A stretch of 64,000 bases of DNA from Neocallimastix lanati (nom. inval.) (GCA_016946835.1 JACVTC010000015.1:1236501-1300500); one strand, 5' to 3'; positions 12,946 to 22,872 are shown, numbered from the stretch's first letter. Made by a program: numbers and translations. The notes: generated from the letters alone by a model not told the origin.

Positions 12946-14429
12946 TAAAAAAAAAAGTTAACTTTATATAACTTATCCATAGAAATATTATAGTTTATGA
13001 TGGGAAAAGTTAATTTAATTATGGAAAATATCTATTCGATAGTGAGAATTTTTTTTTATTAATTAATTAATTAATTAATCAATTAATCAATCAATTAATT
13101 TTATATTTCAAAGAAGAACCATACTATGATAATGACAAAAAAAATAAGTCATTTCAAATGATATAAATAATTAATAATACGCAACTTAACTAAATAAATA
13201 TATGTAGATAAAAAAAAAATGAATGAATGAATGAATGATATAAAATATTGATATATTTAAACATCTTATATTTCAGAAGTATTATATAAATATAAATAGA
13301 AATGAATGAATTTATAAAGAGAAAAAAAAAGAAATTAATATTAATAATAATTGCATAATAACTATTTTTTTTCTTTATTTTATTAATAAAATAATTCTAT
13401 AATAATCATTTTGCTAATATTATTAAAAGATTTTTTTATATCTAACCTCGTTAAATATTTTTTATTAATTTATTTTTTATTATTTATTTATTAATATATT
13501 TTATTAGTGTTTCTTTATATCTTTAATTATATTATTTTTATAATAAATAAAGTTTGAAATACATAAAAATAAAGATAAAATATAATAAATTTAATTTAAA
13601 TTTAATATTCCAAATTAAAAGTTAAATAAATAATAAATATATTAAAGTTAAAATTTAATGAATCATAAAAAAAAATAAAAAAAACAAAACATTATTACTA
13701 TTATTTAAAAGTATTATTCTTTTAAAAAATAAAATATAATATTATTAAAAAAATTATTCTTTATTTAAACTATACCATAAACTATTATTATTTAAAAGAA
13801 TCATTTATTTGTTATTAAATATAGTTATTAATACTTTTTTTTTTTGTATTTAATTGTTAAATAATAATTGGGTTAGGATAATTTTATAATTATTTATGTT
13901 GTAATATTTTTTTATTATTAATTTACTATATTATTTGGTACACCAAATAGTTTAGGTATATACATAAATTTTATATTATTTTGGATGTCTAATATTTTAT
14001 CCAACTTTTCATGTATTTTTACATATATATATATATGTTTTTACCAGTTTTTCATTTATTACTTATACTATTTTTTTTTTGACAAATGAATTATTCAAAT
14101 AGATTGAATCATTAAAATCATAAATTTAAGATTATTTAAAGCATGTCCTTTATTATAAATATAATTATATAATTATATATATACGTATATATCATTTATA
14201 GAGTTAGAATTTAATCATTATTATTATATTTATTCTATTATAAATTTCTGAAAATATTAATTAAATCATAATAAAAGATACATTTATTTTTTTTTTTTTT
14301 TTTTCATATATATATTTCAATTCTTCTTAACTTCACATCAACAACAATACTAAATAATAAGAAGAAGAAGGAAAAGAAGACAAAATAATGAATTATTTAC
14401 AATTTAATACAAGAAAATACAATGAAATA

Positions 14430-14640
14430 AAAAATATAAAAAATATAAAAATATATAAAAATAAATATAAAAATATAAAAATAAAATGAAATAAAATATA
14501 TAAAAATAAAATGAAATAAAATATATAAAAATAAAATGAAATAAAATATAAAAATAAAATGAAATAAAATATATAAAAATAAATATAAAAATAAATATAA
14601 AAATAAATATAAAAAAAAATATAAAAAAAAATGTAGAAAA
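14430..14640. repeat. ATAAAATGAAATAAAATATA tandem array
   Basis: Imperfect repeats of ATAAAATGAAATAAAATAT followed by ATAAATATAAAA units. Confidence 0.8.
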
Positions 14641-15237
14641 GGTTAATTCAAAAGCTACCTCATAATCATAATTAGTTGATCATATTACTTTATTGATCAA
14701 CATTTTTAAAATTTTAATTTCATTTTTCTTTAATAAAAAAAAAAAAAAAACACAATAGCACATTAAAAAAAAAGAATTTATTTTTTTCTTTTTCTTTTTA
14801 ATTTAGTTTTATGCTCTTTTTTATGGATAGCATTCATTGATCTATTAAATCACGGGTAAATATTTTTATATGTAAAAATAACTTTAAATATTAAAATAAA
14901 TGAAAAATAACTAAATAAAAATAAAAATATTTAATAATAAAAAATATAATATATTTTAAATATTAAAGTAATATTTATAATTAAATCATTTTAATAAAAT
15001 AAAAATTATAAACTAATAATCCAAGAATCCAAGAAAGTTAAAAATAGAAAAAGTTTTTTATTGTAAAGTAGAAAGGAATATTATTATTGGTTAAGAAATT
15101 TGAAAAAGGAGATAACTCCTTGAATGAATTTTCTTATTTATTACATATAATAAGGGCTCTAACTTAAGTGAATTCATTGGATATGAGAGGGCATTTGCCT
15201 TCCTTTTTTACCATATTTTGCATTATTAAATTTCATA

Positions 15238-15431
15238 ATAGTTCTCTTAGTAATGATCTTCTTAGTTTTGCAGTTTTCCAAATTCTGATTGACAAACCTT
15301 CACTTACATTGCCAACAGTACTAATTACACTATTCATTATCTTGATACTTATCATACTTACTACTACACTTTCAGTTAGTTGGTCCTCTTCTTCAGATAA
15401 TTGATCTTTTCCTTCAGTAGTTTGTTCATCT
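15238..15431 (-). other. Short charged open frame, unidentified
   Basis: The minus strand has about 64 open codons (for example EGKDQLSEEEDQLTESVVVS and IRIWKTAKLRRSLLRELL, then TGA), preceded by an AG in a T-rich context that could be a splice acceptor. The plus strand of the same DNA has a 78-codon hydrophobic frame (15168-15404) that is more likely its shadow. It sits just outside the duplicated tRNA flank. Family unknown; it may be a gene fragment or chance. Confidence 0.2.
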
Positions 15432-15775
15432 TATTAAATAATAAAAAATTTTTTATATTTTATTTTGAATATATGTGATGTATCCAAAATAAATAATATT
15501 AAATAAATTTTAAAAAAAAAAAAAAAAATATTTAAAAATAATACTTTAAAAAATTTGTTATTTTATGGGGGGCATATTTTCTTTAGTCATGATTTTATTT
15601 TTATTTTATTTATATATATATATATATTTTTATGCAAAGTTTTTTTTTTAATAATTAGACTAGGTAATAAACTTTTTTTTTTTCAATAAATACCAAAAAA
15701 AAAAAAAAAAGAGTATAAAAAATAAAATAATATAAAAATAAAATAAAATATAAATTATGAAATTAGAAATAATAA

Positions 15776-15793
15776 AAATAAAAAAAAAATAAA
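15776..15793 (-). terminator. Pol III oligo-T terminator of the tRNA-Ser/Cys unit
   Basis: Directly 3' of tRNA-Cys on the minus strand the sequence is CTTTATTTTTTTTTATTTTT, with a run of nine T. It is the first T run of four or more downstream of tRNA-Ser, so it probably ends transcription of both tRNAs. Confidence 0.75.
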
Positions 15794-15864
15794 GGGGCGT
15801 TCCGGATTTGAACCGAAGACCTATTGATCTGCAGTCAATTGCTCTACCGCTGAGCTAACACCCC
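15794..15864 (-). tRNA. tRNA-Cys (GCA), copy 1
   Basis: Full cloverleaf on the minus strand: acceptor GGGGTGT with ACGCCCC, D arm GCTC..GAGC, anticodon loop CTGCAGA (anticodon GCA), 5-bp anticodon stem ATTGA/TCAAT and T arm TTCGG-TTCAAAT-CCGGA. 71 nt, no encoded CCA and no intron. It lies 13 bp downstream of tRNA-Ser. Confidence 0.95.
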
Positions 15865-15877
15865 AATCATTGAAGTT

Positions 15878-15959
15878 CGTCAGCTGCAGGGTTTGAACCT
15901 GCGCGGGCAGAGCCCACCAAATTTCAAGTCTGACTCCTTAACCACTCGGACAAACTGAC
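15878..15959 (-). tRNA. tRNA-Ser (UGA), copy 1
   Basis: Class II tRNA on the minus strand, 82 nt. The acceptor is GTCAGTT with AGCTGAC. The anticodon loop CTTGAAA gives anticodon UGA, and there is a long variable arm (GGGC..GCCC) and a T arm GCAGG-TTCAAAC-CCTGC. This copy has a G-U pair in the anticodon stem and a fully paired T stem. No T run lies between it and tRNA-Cys, so the pair is probably one dicistronic Pol III transcript with its start upstream of this gene. Confidence 0.94.
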
Positions 15960-15975
15960 TGCTTCACTTTTTTGA

Positions 15976-16764
15976 TAATACAGAATGAACAAATAATACT
16001 AATTGTGCTAGAATAATATAAATTATTCTAACCTTATAGATTATTCTATTCTATATAATTGGAACTTTCCAATATTATTCAAATATTACTAAATAGAAAT
16101 CTTAAGTTAATAAATCACTAATTAACTTATAATTCCTTTTTGAATTATCGATCCGATTCCATTATAATGTATTAAAAATCTTTAGCCAAGAGTATTGTCC
16201 TTGCCCACTTAATATATTAATATTATATTTCTTTTGTATTATGTTATATTGAAAATAATCAAATCTATTTAATTAGTTATTAAAATTTTCGTTATCAATT
16301 TAAATTTATTTTTAATTACTAAATTTAACTAAACCACAATAAAATATTCTGTATAATCTCTTTATTTTTATTTTATATATATTAGTATTAAACTATTATT
16401 AAATAATTAATAATTCAATAATATATAACTACTATTTATAACAATAATATTATTAACTAAAATAATAATTCAATTTCAATTTAAATGTTTTATTTATAAA
16501 AATAATTAGTAATTAGTTTATTAAAAAAATAGTTAGGCTTTACAAATTTTAATTTGATAAAAAAATATAAATACATGTAATTTTAGTGAAATAAAATATA
16601 ATCAATAACTTTCTTTTTATTAAATAAATAATTATATTATTATTTTTCTTTTATAAATTTAAATAAATAAATATTGATTTTAAAACAAATTATTTTTTTT
16701 TTATTGTAATTTTATTATTTGTGTTAATTATTATTATATTCCTAAAATTATATGAACCATACCA
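15976..16764 (+). repeat. Element 1 5' LTR
   Basis: Starts TAATACAGAATGAACAAATA and ends ..GAACCATACCA, 8 bp before the primer-binding site. The left end is TA rather than the usual TG in both LTR copies. Confidence 0.88.
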
Positions 16765-16772
16765 TGAAAAAT

Positions 16773-16789
16773 TGGTGGAGATATCGGGG
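16773..16789 (+). other. Element 1 tRNA primer-binding site
   Basis: TGGTGGAGATATCGGGG starts with TGG, the complement of a tRNA CCA end, and implies a primer ending CCCCGATATCTCCACCA. Element 3 has the same 17 bases at the same position. I cannot name the tRNA from this window. Confidence 0.7.
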
Positions 16790-17104
16790 AATATAATAAT
16801 AAATTAATACATTGGGGATAAAATTATAATATTAATAAATAATTTTTCTAATAAAACAAATATTTTTTTAAAAAAGAAAACAATTTTTATATTTTTAACT
16901 AATTATTATTAATTGTTAAAAATATTAATTAATATTAAATTAAACTAATATTCGTGCATAGATTTCCGGGTTAAGTTTATCCTACATAGTAATTGGGCTA
17001 GTAGGCTCTGGACTGCTATTTTTTATATTGAAAATAGTAACCGTGGCACACGCGTGGCATGACACCTTTCAAGAGCATTCTATAGATACAATAAATTTTA
17101 TTTT
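16790..17104 (+). other. Element 1 leader
   Basis: About 315 nt between primer-binding site and gag. The last 160 nt or so are less AT-rich than the rest (for example GGGCTAGTAGGCTCTGGACT and CGTGGCACACGCGTGGCATG), which suggests structured RNA. It lacks the triple hairpin of element 3. Confidence 0.6.
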
Positions 17105-18022
17105 ATGAGAACATCCAGTACTTCCAGTACTCCAACAGAGAGTACTCCAGAAGATAAGCTTAGCTTCAGAGAATTAAAGAAAGAATTAAAAGATTTTGAA
17201 AAGCTTACTAAACAAAACCTTGACATCAATTCCTGGGCAAATGAGTTAAAGGCATGGATAAAATACCAACATATCAAGGATCCTGAAACTATTTTTACTG
17301 CTTGTATATTAACGGCTTCTGGAGAACCAAGAGAAATTATCCAAGAACTAGAAGATGGAAATGATCTTACTGAAGATGAAGATTCTGATTTCGATAGCGA
17401 TAGTGAAGGAGAAGATGATGAAGAAAATGAATCTACTAACACCTACCCAAGCCTTGATGAAATAATAAATCATCTAAAGACCTTTTATGGACTTAAAGAA
17501 GATCAAACCAACTTGTTGCGAGAATTGCGTTCCATGAAAATAAAGAAGAACGAGAAAGTTAAAGATTTTAATGTCCGTTATAGATCTTTGTACCATAAAT
17601 TGGATAAAAAGAGAAGAAGAAAAATTAGTGTTTTAGATTATGCAGATTCCTTAACCAATAATCCTGACGCATGGAGAAAGGTTATGCTTAAAGACCATAT
17701 TTCTATTACCAAAGCATTCGCTATAGCTGAAAAAGTTGATCGTTTATCTATTAAAAATAGTACTGAATATTATGATAAGACTCGTTACAATCTCCTTAAC
17801 TCTAAAAGTAATTTTAATAAGAACATTTCAAATGATTTTAACAAACCAAAAACCCACAAAAATGTATCTATAGAAAATCTCACTAACAAGATGAAAGAAA
17901 TGAAAATTAGTACTTGCTGGTTTTGTAGCAATGAAGGACATACCAAACGAAACTGTCCTAAATTAAATTCTATATTGGAAAATAACCGCAAGAAGTTTTA
18001 TGAAAATTATTTAAACCACTAA
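17105..18022 (+). CDS. Element 1 gag
   Basis: 305-residue structural protein of the virus-like particle. The N-terminal half is a helical capsid-type region (for example FRELKKELKDFEKL and LRELRSMKIKKNEKVKDF) with an acidic stretch at about 82-111. A CCHC zinc knuckle, CWFCSNEGHTKRNC (CX2CX4HX4C), sits near the C-terminus for nucleic-acid binding. The start at 17105 is the first ATG of the frame. The last sense codons, TTA AAC CAC before TAA, are part of the slippery site used to reach pol. The protein aligns along its length with element 3 gag. Codon use is AT-rich like the rest of the window. Confidence 0.92.
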   Translation: MRTSSTSSTPTESTPEDKLSFRELKKELKDFEKLTKQNLDINSWANELKAWIKYQHIKDPETIFTACILTASGEPREIIQELEDGNDLTEDEDSDFDSDSEGEDDEENESTNTYPSLDEIINHLKTFYGLKEDQTNLLRELRSMKIKKNEKVKDFNVRYRSLYHKLDKKRRRKISVLDYADSLTNNPDAWRKVMLKDHISITKAFAIAEKVDRLSIKNSTEYYDKTRYNLLNSKSNFNKNISNDFNKPKTHKNVSIENLTNKMKEMKISTCWFCSNEGHTKRNCPKLNSILENNRKKFYENYLNH

Positions 18023-18042
18023 AAGGGAGTAGAAGCACTCCC
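18010..18042 (+). promoter_or_regulatory. Element 1 -1 ribosomal frameshift signal
   Basis: Slippery heptamer T TTA AAC (18010-18016) in the gag frame, an 8-nt spacer that includes the gag stop (18020-18022), then a hairpin with a perfect 6-bp stem GGGAGT (18025-18030) / ACTCCC (18037-18042) and loop AGAAGC. Pol is open in exactly the -1 frame from this point. U UUA AAC is a classic efficient heptamer. Confidence 0.88.
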
Positions 18043-21000
18043 ATCGTCAAAAAAATTGCTTCAGTCTGCCATCGTCCCAAAACAGTTGACTTAAAAGAAG
18101 ATGATGATTATGAAGAAATTGCTGATTTCCAAGAAGGTACTACTACGGATTATTACGAAGATTTTGATGATGAGTCGGATGGTTCCAAAGAATTGGATTA
18201 CTTAGTAAACGTTATAAAGAGAAAGGCAAATCCTAAAGATGAAGAGACTAGTGACCAAAGAGGAAAGAGGGTTCACCGTAGTCTAAGAGATGATCCTAAG
18301 CCAATAGTTACTCCAGGTTTACGAAAACAAAAAGAAAATCAATTAAGGGGAACATCGCGACCAGTCAAAAAGCCAACAACTCAATTACATCCTTCGATTA
18401 TGGCTCAACCCAGAATAGAGAAAGAAAAGAGGATTGAGAAAGAGCTAAGAGATAAGGAAAGAGCTAGTACTAGTACTTCTGTGGAAAATAATAAAAATAG
18501 TAATGTTAATATTATTAATGATGAAACTTCTCAGGAAGGAAATAATTCTAAACAAACTTTAAATAAATTAATTCAAGAAAAATCATCAGAAAAATCAACT
18601 GAAATTATGCCAACTAGAATTCCAAAAAGAATACAAATGCAAACTGATTGTGATAGTTATGACGTGATCAAAGATTTAAACTCCAGTAATTGCAATATTA
18701 CATTTGGACAATTATTGGACGTTGCTCCAAAGATACGGTCTCAAGTATCACAAGGACTTAAATTAGAAAAGAATAATACTAAAATTTCAGGTGCAGTGGA
18801 TAATATGTGTGCTACTACAATAATAACGAACAATATAGATCATACATATAAAAGTAAACATCATGAACCACAAGAAGATGATATTGCTATGGTTGATGTA
18901 ATAGTAGATGGAGTTCATGGTAAGGCTTTAATAGATTCATGTAGCAACTTAAGTATTATCACAAAGCAATTTTTAGATAAATTACCTTATCAGTATGAAC
19001 CTATAGGAGTTAGTGCAGGACGAATACGTTTAGCAACGATGAATGATGATTACTCAGAAGATGTGTTAATCAAAGTTCCCGTAAAAATTAATGAACTAGA
19101 ACTACTTGTTACGTGTAGAATTATAGACAAGGAGGATCCATTCTATGATATATTAATCAACCTCAAAACTCAAATTGATAACCAGTTATTTATACATCCA
19201 ATTAGATATAGTCTTTGTCGATTTAATGATCAAGGTTTAATTGAAGAAATTACACCTATTAATAATGAATATGATGACGAAGAAAAATTATTATGTGTAA
19301 TCAAAGCATTGAATCACCAAGAAGCTAAGCAACAATTGAAAACGATTGAAGGATTACCACCCATAAAATATATATATGACACAGTTTTTCAAAGTACAAT
19401 TAATTCAAATTATAGAGAAGCTATTACTAAATTACTTGAAGAATATATTGATATAATTGCAACTTCTTCTGAAGAATTAACACCTTCAGATTTATCACCA
19501 CACAAAATTATTCTTAAGGAAGGAGTTAAACCTATTAAACAAAAATTTTATCGACTTAGTAAATTAAAAACAGATATCTTAAAAGAAGAATTAACCAAAC
19601 TCATATATAAACGATTAATTGAACCTTCATGTTCAGAATGGTCATCACCAGTAGTACTTGTGCCTAAAAAGAACGGTAAATGGCGCCTGTGTATTGACTA
19701 TAGGAAAGTAAATGAAGCAACTAAGAAGGATTCTTATTCTTTACCAAATATTGAGGAAATTTTTGATAGCTTAGATGGAGCAAAAATCTTCTCAACATTA
19801 GATCTTTATTCCGGTTATCATCAAATATTAATGGATGATGATAGTGTTGAAATCACTACCTTTACAACTAAGTTCGGAAACTACCAATTCAAGGTAATGC
19901 CCTTCGGTTTAACAGGTGCTCCAGCTACATTCCAAAGAGAAATGAACCGTATACTATTTCCCTTAATAGGAAAATGCGTCTATAACTTTATAGATGATAT
20001 TTTAATCTACTCAAGAACTGAAGAAGAACACCTAGAACATCTTAAACAAGTCTTAGAAATATTCAAGGAACATAAGTTAAAAATCAATATCGAAAAGTGT
20101 TCTTTCATGCAAACTGAAGTAGAAGTACTTGGACATAAAGTATCCTCAGAAGGTTTAAGTCCATTGGAAAACAAAGTTGAAGCTATTAAAGAATGGAAGG
20201 CTCCCTCTAACATTCATGAACTTCGATCATTTTTAGGAGCCATTGGATATTATAGAAATTTTATTAAGGACTTTGCAAAAGTTACTGCTCCTCTCTGCAC
20301 TCTATTAAGAAAAGGTATTAAGTTTGAATGGAAAAAGGAACAAGAAGAAAGTTTTAAAATTCTTAAGGAAAGATTAATCAATGCCCCAATATTAAGATTT
20401 CCTAGATTCGATAGAGAATTTATTATAAGAACAGATGCTTCCTATGATGGAATAGGAGGTGTGCTTTTACAAAAGGATGATGAAACTGGAAAGGAGCATC
20501 CCGTTCATTATATTAGTAGAAGTTTATCTAAATCGGAAAAGAATTATGGAATTACGGATCTAGAAGGTGCTGCTCTAATTTACTGTATTAATAAATTAAA
20601 ATCTTATATTATGGGAAATCCTAAGCAAACTATAGTATATACAGATCATAGACCATTAATCGGATTACTTAAAAGTAAGGAACCACAAAATTCTCGTCAT
20701 ACTAGATGGTGTTTGACTGTCAGTATGTTAGGAATTGATTTACGATATGAAACTGGAAAGAATAATGTTGTCGCAGATGCTTTATCAAGAATGAAAAATG
20801 AAAAAGAAAAAGTTGTCTTAACAACACAAATTATCAAGGAACAAGATGAAAACCTGCTTTCAAGAACCATTAAGGAATTTATTGAAGAAAAATTTACGAC
20901 AATTGATGGTGTGGACTACTTTGTTGATGGCAATAATTATAGAAAATTAGTTACAGATACAAAAGAAAAACTTCAATTAATTTTTCAAGCACACAGTATA

Positions 21001-22011
21001 GGACACGAAGGCTATTACAAGACATACCAACGTTTGAAAAAGAGCTACTATTGGAACAATATGGTTAATGACATTAAGCGAATTATAGGTAAATGTGAAA
21101 AATGTCAATTAAATAAATCTCAACCATACCCTGAACCAACGGAAGATAAACCAACTGAAGTGGAAGGACCATTTACACACTTAGGATTGGACATTATAGG
21201 ACCTCTAAGTAAAACCAGAAATAATAATCAATATATAATCGTTGTTGTTGATTATTTTACTAAATGGGTTGAGGCAGAGCCCACTGAAAATGTTACTTCT
21301 CAGGATGTGATAAAATTTTTAATTAATGTATTTGCTCGACACGGTGTACCTCAAATTATCACTACTGATAATGGAACACAATTTACATCAGATATGACAA
21401 AAATCTTCCTTGATTTATATGATGTATATGTTAAATTTATCACTCCATATCATCCTGAAAGCAATGGTTTAGTTGAGAATCGTAATAAAGAAATTGGAAA
21501 ATTATTACGATTACTAGGACAACAACACAAAGAATGGGATGAAATTTTACCATCTGCACTTTGGGCTTTAAGAACTACTAAAAACTCAATCACCAACCAT
21601 TCAAGTTTTGAATTAGTTTATGGAAGGGAGGACCAACAACCTTTTGACATTGCTGCCAGACCGACTAAGGGTATAAATAAGTCTTCTGACGAAATTCTAC
21701 TGGAAAAATTTGTATCACACTACCAATGGGTAATGGAGGCCGCATCTAATATCAAAAATGCTTCGAAGTATTGGGCTACTAGGAGAGAAGAAAAGACCAG
21801 TATGAATCAAGCTAAAAGAATAAAACCAGGTGATTTAGTACTAGTAAGAAACTTTAATCGAACTAAATTAGAACCTTACTTTGTTGGACCTATGAAAGTG
21901 GTAAAGAAACAATTCAATACAGTCACTTTAGCTGATCCTGCTACTAATATACAAATGAATCGTAATGTTCATTTGAAAAATATTGTCAAGTTTAACTCAG
22001 CTTCTACCTAG
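18016..22011 (+). CDS. Element 1 pol (protease, RT, RNase H, integrase)
   Basis: About 1331 residues, reached by -1 frameshift from gag; no ATG is needed. An N-terminal acidic and low-complexity spacer is followed by an aspartic protease with active-site sequence ALIDSCSN (near 18931), RT with LCIDYRKVN and FIDD (near 19987), and RNase H with IRTDASYDG and TDHRPL. The integrase has an HHCC zinc region (HSIGHEG..CEKCQ), a DDE core (LDIIGP, TTDNGTQF, HPESNGLVEN) and a GPF module at the C-terminus (YFVGPMKVV). There is no chromodomain. The order PR-RT-RH-IN identifies Ty3/Metaviridae. The frame is uninterrupted, so the element could be active. The protease has Asp-Ser-Cys where relatives have Asp-Ser/Thr-Gly. 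Confidence 0.94.
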   Translation, partial: PLKGSRSTPIVKKIASVCHRPKTVDLKEDDDYEEIADFQEGTTTDYYEDFDDESDGSKELDYLVNVIKRKANPKDEETSDQRGKRVHRSLRDDPKPIVTPGLRKQKENQLRGTSRPVKKPTTQLHPSIMAQPRIEKEKRIEKELRDKERASTSTSVENNKNSNVNIINDETSQEGNNSKQTLNKLIQEKSSEKSTEIMPTRIPKRIQMQTDCDSYDVIKDLNSSNCNITFGQLLDVAPKIRSQVSQGLKLEKNNTKISGAVDNMCATTIITNNIDHTYKSKHHEPQEDDIAMVDVIVDGVHGKALIDSCSNLSIITKQFLDKLPYQYEPIGVSAGRIRLATMNDDYSEDVLIKVPVKINELELLVTCRIIDKEDPFYDILINLKTQIDNQLFIHPIRYSLCRFNDQGLIEEITPINNEYDDEEKLLCVIKALNHQEAKQQLKTIEGLPPIKYIYDTVFQSTINSNYREAITKLLEEYIDIIATSSEELTPSDLSPHKIILKEGVKPIKQKFYRLSKLKTDILKEELTKLIYKRLIEPSCSEWSSPVVLVPKKNGKWRLCIDYRKVNEATKKDSYSLPNIEEIFDSLDGAKIFSTLDLYSGYHQILMDDDSVEITTFTTKFGNYQFKVMPFGLTGAPATFQREMNRILFPLIGKCVYNFIDDILIYSRTEEEHLEHLKQVLEIFKEHKLKINIEKCSFMQTEVEVLGHKVSSEGLSPLENKVEAIKEWKAPSNIHELRSFLGAIGYYRNFIKDFAKVTAPLCTLLRKGIKFEWKKEQEESFKILKERLINAPILRFPRFDREFIIRTDASYDGIGGVLLQKDDETGKEHPVHYISRSLSKSEKNYGITDLEGAALIYCINKLKSYIMGNPKQTIVYTDHRPLIGLLKSKEPQNSRHTRWCLTVSMLGIDLRYETGKNNVVADALSRMKNEKEKVVLTTQIIKEQDENLLSRTIKEFIEEKFTTIDGVDYFVDGNNYRKLVTDTKEKLQLIFQAHSIGHEGYYKTYQRLKKSYYWNNMVNDIKRIIGKCEKCQLNKSQPYPEPTEDKPTEVEGPFTHLGLDIIGPLSKTRNNNQYIIVVVDYFTKWVEAEPTENVTSQDVIKFLINVFARHGVPQIITTDNGTQFTSDMTKIFLDLYDVYVKFITPYHPESNGLVENRNKEIGKLLRLLGQQHKEWDEILPSALWALRTTKNSITNHSSFELVYGREDQQPFDIAARPTKGINKSSDEILLEKFVSHYQWVMEAASNIKNASKYWATRREEKTSMNQAKRIKPGDLVLVRNFNRTKLEPYFVGPMKVVKKQFNTVTLADPATNIQMNRNVHLKNIVKFNSAST

Positions 22012-22021
22012 CTTGAGTCTT

Positions 22022-22034
22022 AGCGGGGGCATCT
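22022..22034 (+). other. Element 1 polypurine tract
   Basis: AGCGGGGGCATCT directly before the 3' LTR; primer for plus-strand DNA synthesis. Element 3 has the near-identical GTGGGGGCATCT. Confidence 0.75.
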
Positions 22035-22524
22035 TAATACAGAATGAACAAATAATACTAATTGTGCTAGAATAATATAAATTATTCTAACCTTATAGAT
22101 TATTCTATTCTATATAATTGGAACTTTCCAATATTATTCAAATATTACTAAATAGAAATCTTAAGTTAATAAATCACTAATTAACTTATAATTCCTTTTT
22201 GAATTATCGATCCGATTCCATTATAATGTATTAAAAATCTTTAGCCAAGAATATTGTCCTTGCCCACTTAATATATTAATATTATATTTCTTTTGTATTA
22301 TGTTATATTGAAAATAATCAAATCTATTTAATTAGTTATTAAAATTTTCGTTATCAATTTAAATTTATTTTTAATTACTAAATTTAACTAAACCACAATA
22401 AAATATTCTGTATAATCTCTTTATTTTTATTTTATATATATTAGTATTAAACTATTATTAAATAATTAATAATTCAATAATATATAACTACTATTTATAA
22501 CAATAATATTATTAACTAAAATAA
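22035..22524 (+). repeat. Element 1 3' LTR, truncated
   Basis: Matches the first 490 bp of the 5' LTR with about one substitution (CCAAGAATATT against CCAAGAGTATT), then stops and joins the second tRNA-bearing segment. Confidence 0.92.
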
Positions 22525-22854
22525 AAATTTTTTATATTTTATTTTGAATATATGTGATGTATCCAAAATAAATAATATTAAATAAATTTTAAAAAAAAAA
22601 AAAAAAAATATTTAAAAATAATACTTTAAAAAATTTGTTATTTTATGGGGGGCATATTTTCTTTAGTCATGATTTTATTTTTATTTTATTTATATATATA
22701 TATATATTTTTATGCAAAGTTTTTTTTTTAATAATTAGACTAGGTAATAAACTTTTTTTTTTTCAATAAATACCAAAAAAAAAAAAAAAGAGTATAAAAA
22801 ATAAAATAATATAAAAATAAAATAAAATATAAATTATGAAATTAGAAATAATAA

Positions 22855-22872
22855 AAATAAAAAAAAAATAAA
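22855..22872 (-). terminator. Pol III oligo-T terminator, copy 2
   Basis: Same T-run terminator as copy 1, directly 3' of tRNA-Cys on the minus strand. Confidence 0.72.

Larger units (their letters stand above)
9915..15793. other. Gene-poor AT-rich region
   Basis: No convincing gene. The region holds A/T microsatellites and minisatellites (listed separately) plus plain AT-rich sequence. The first 100 bp upstream of the GH74 start contain TATA-like stretches on the minus strand, but in DNA this rich in A+T they carry no weight as promoter evidence. Confidence 0.75.
15440..15975. repeat. tRNA-bearing segment, copy 1
   Basis: This roughly 536-bp segment (AT-rich leader, tRNA-Cys, tRNA-Ser, 16 bp of upstream flank) is repeated almost identically at about 22520-23055. 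Differences are a few A-run lengths and two substitutions in tRNA-Ser. Confidence 0.93.
15976..22524 (+). mobile_element. Ty3-type LTR retrotransposon 1 (intact gag and pol; 3' LTR truncated)
   Basis: Order: 5' LTR, primer-binding site, leader, gag, -1 frameshift signal, pol (PR-RT-RNaseH-IN), polypurine tract, partial 3' LTR. It starts 16 bp upstream of tRNA-Ser copy 1. Over the roughly 490 bp they share, the LTRs differ at about one base, so insertion was recent. The 3' LTR stops after 490 of 789 bp and abuts the second tRNA segment through a short AATAA-like overlap, so the right target duplication is lost. Closest relative in the window is element 3. Confidence 0.95.
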
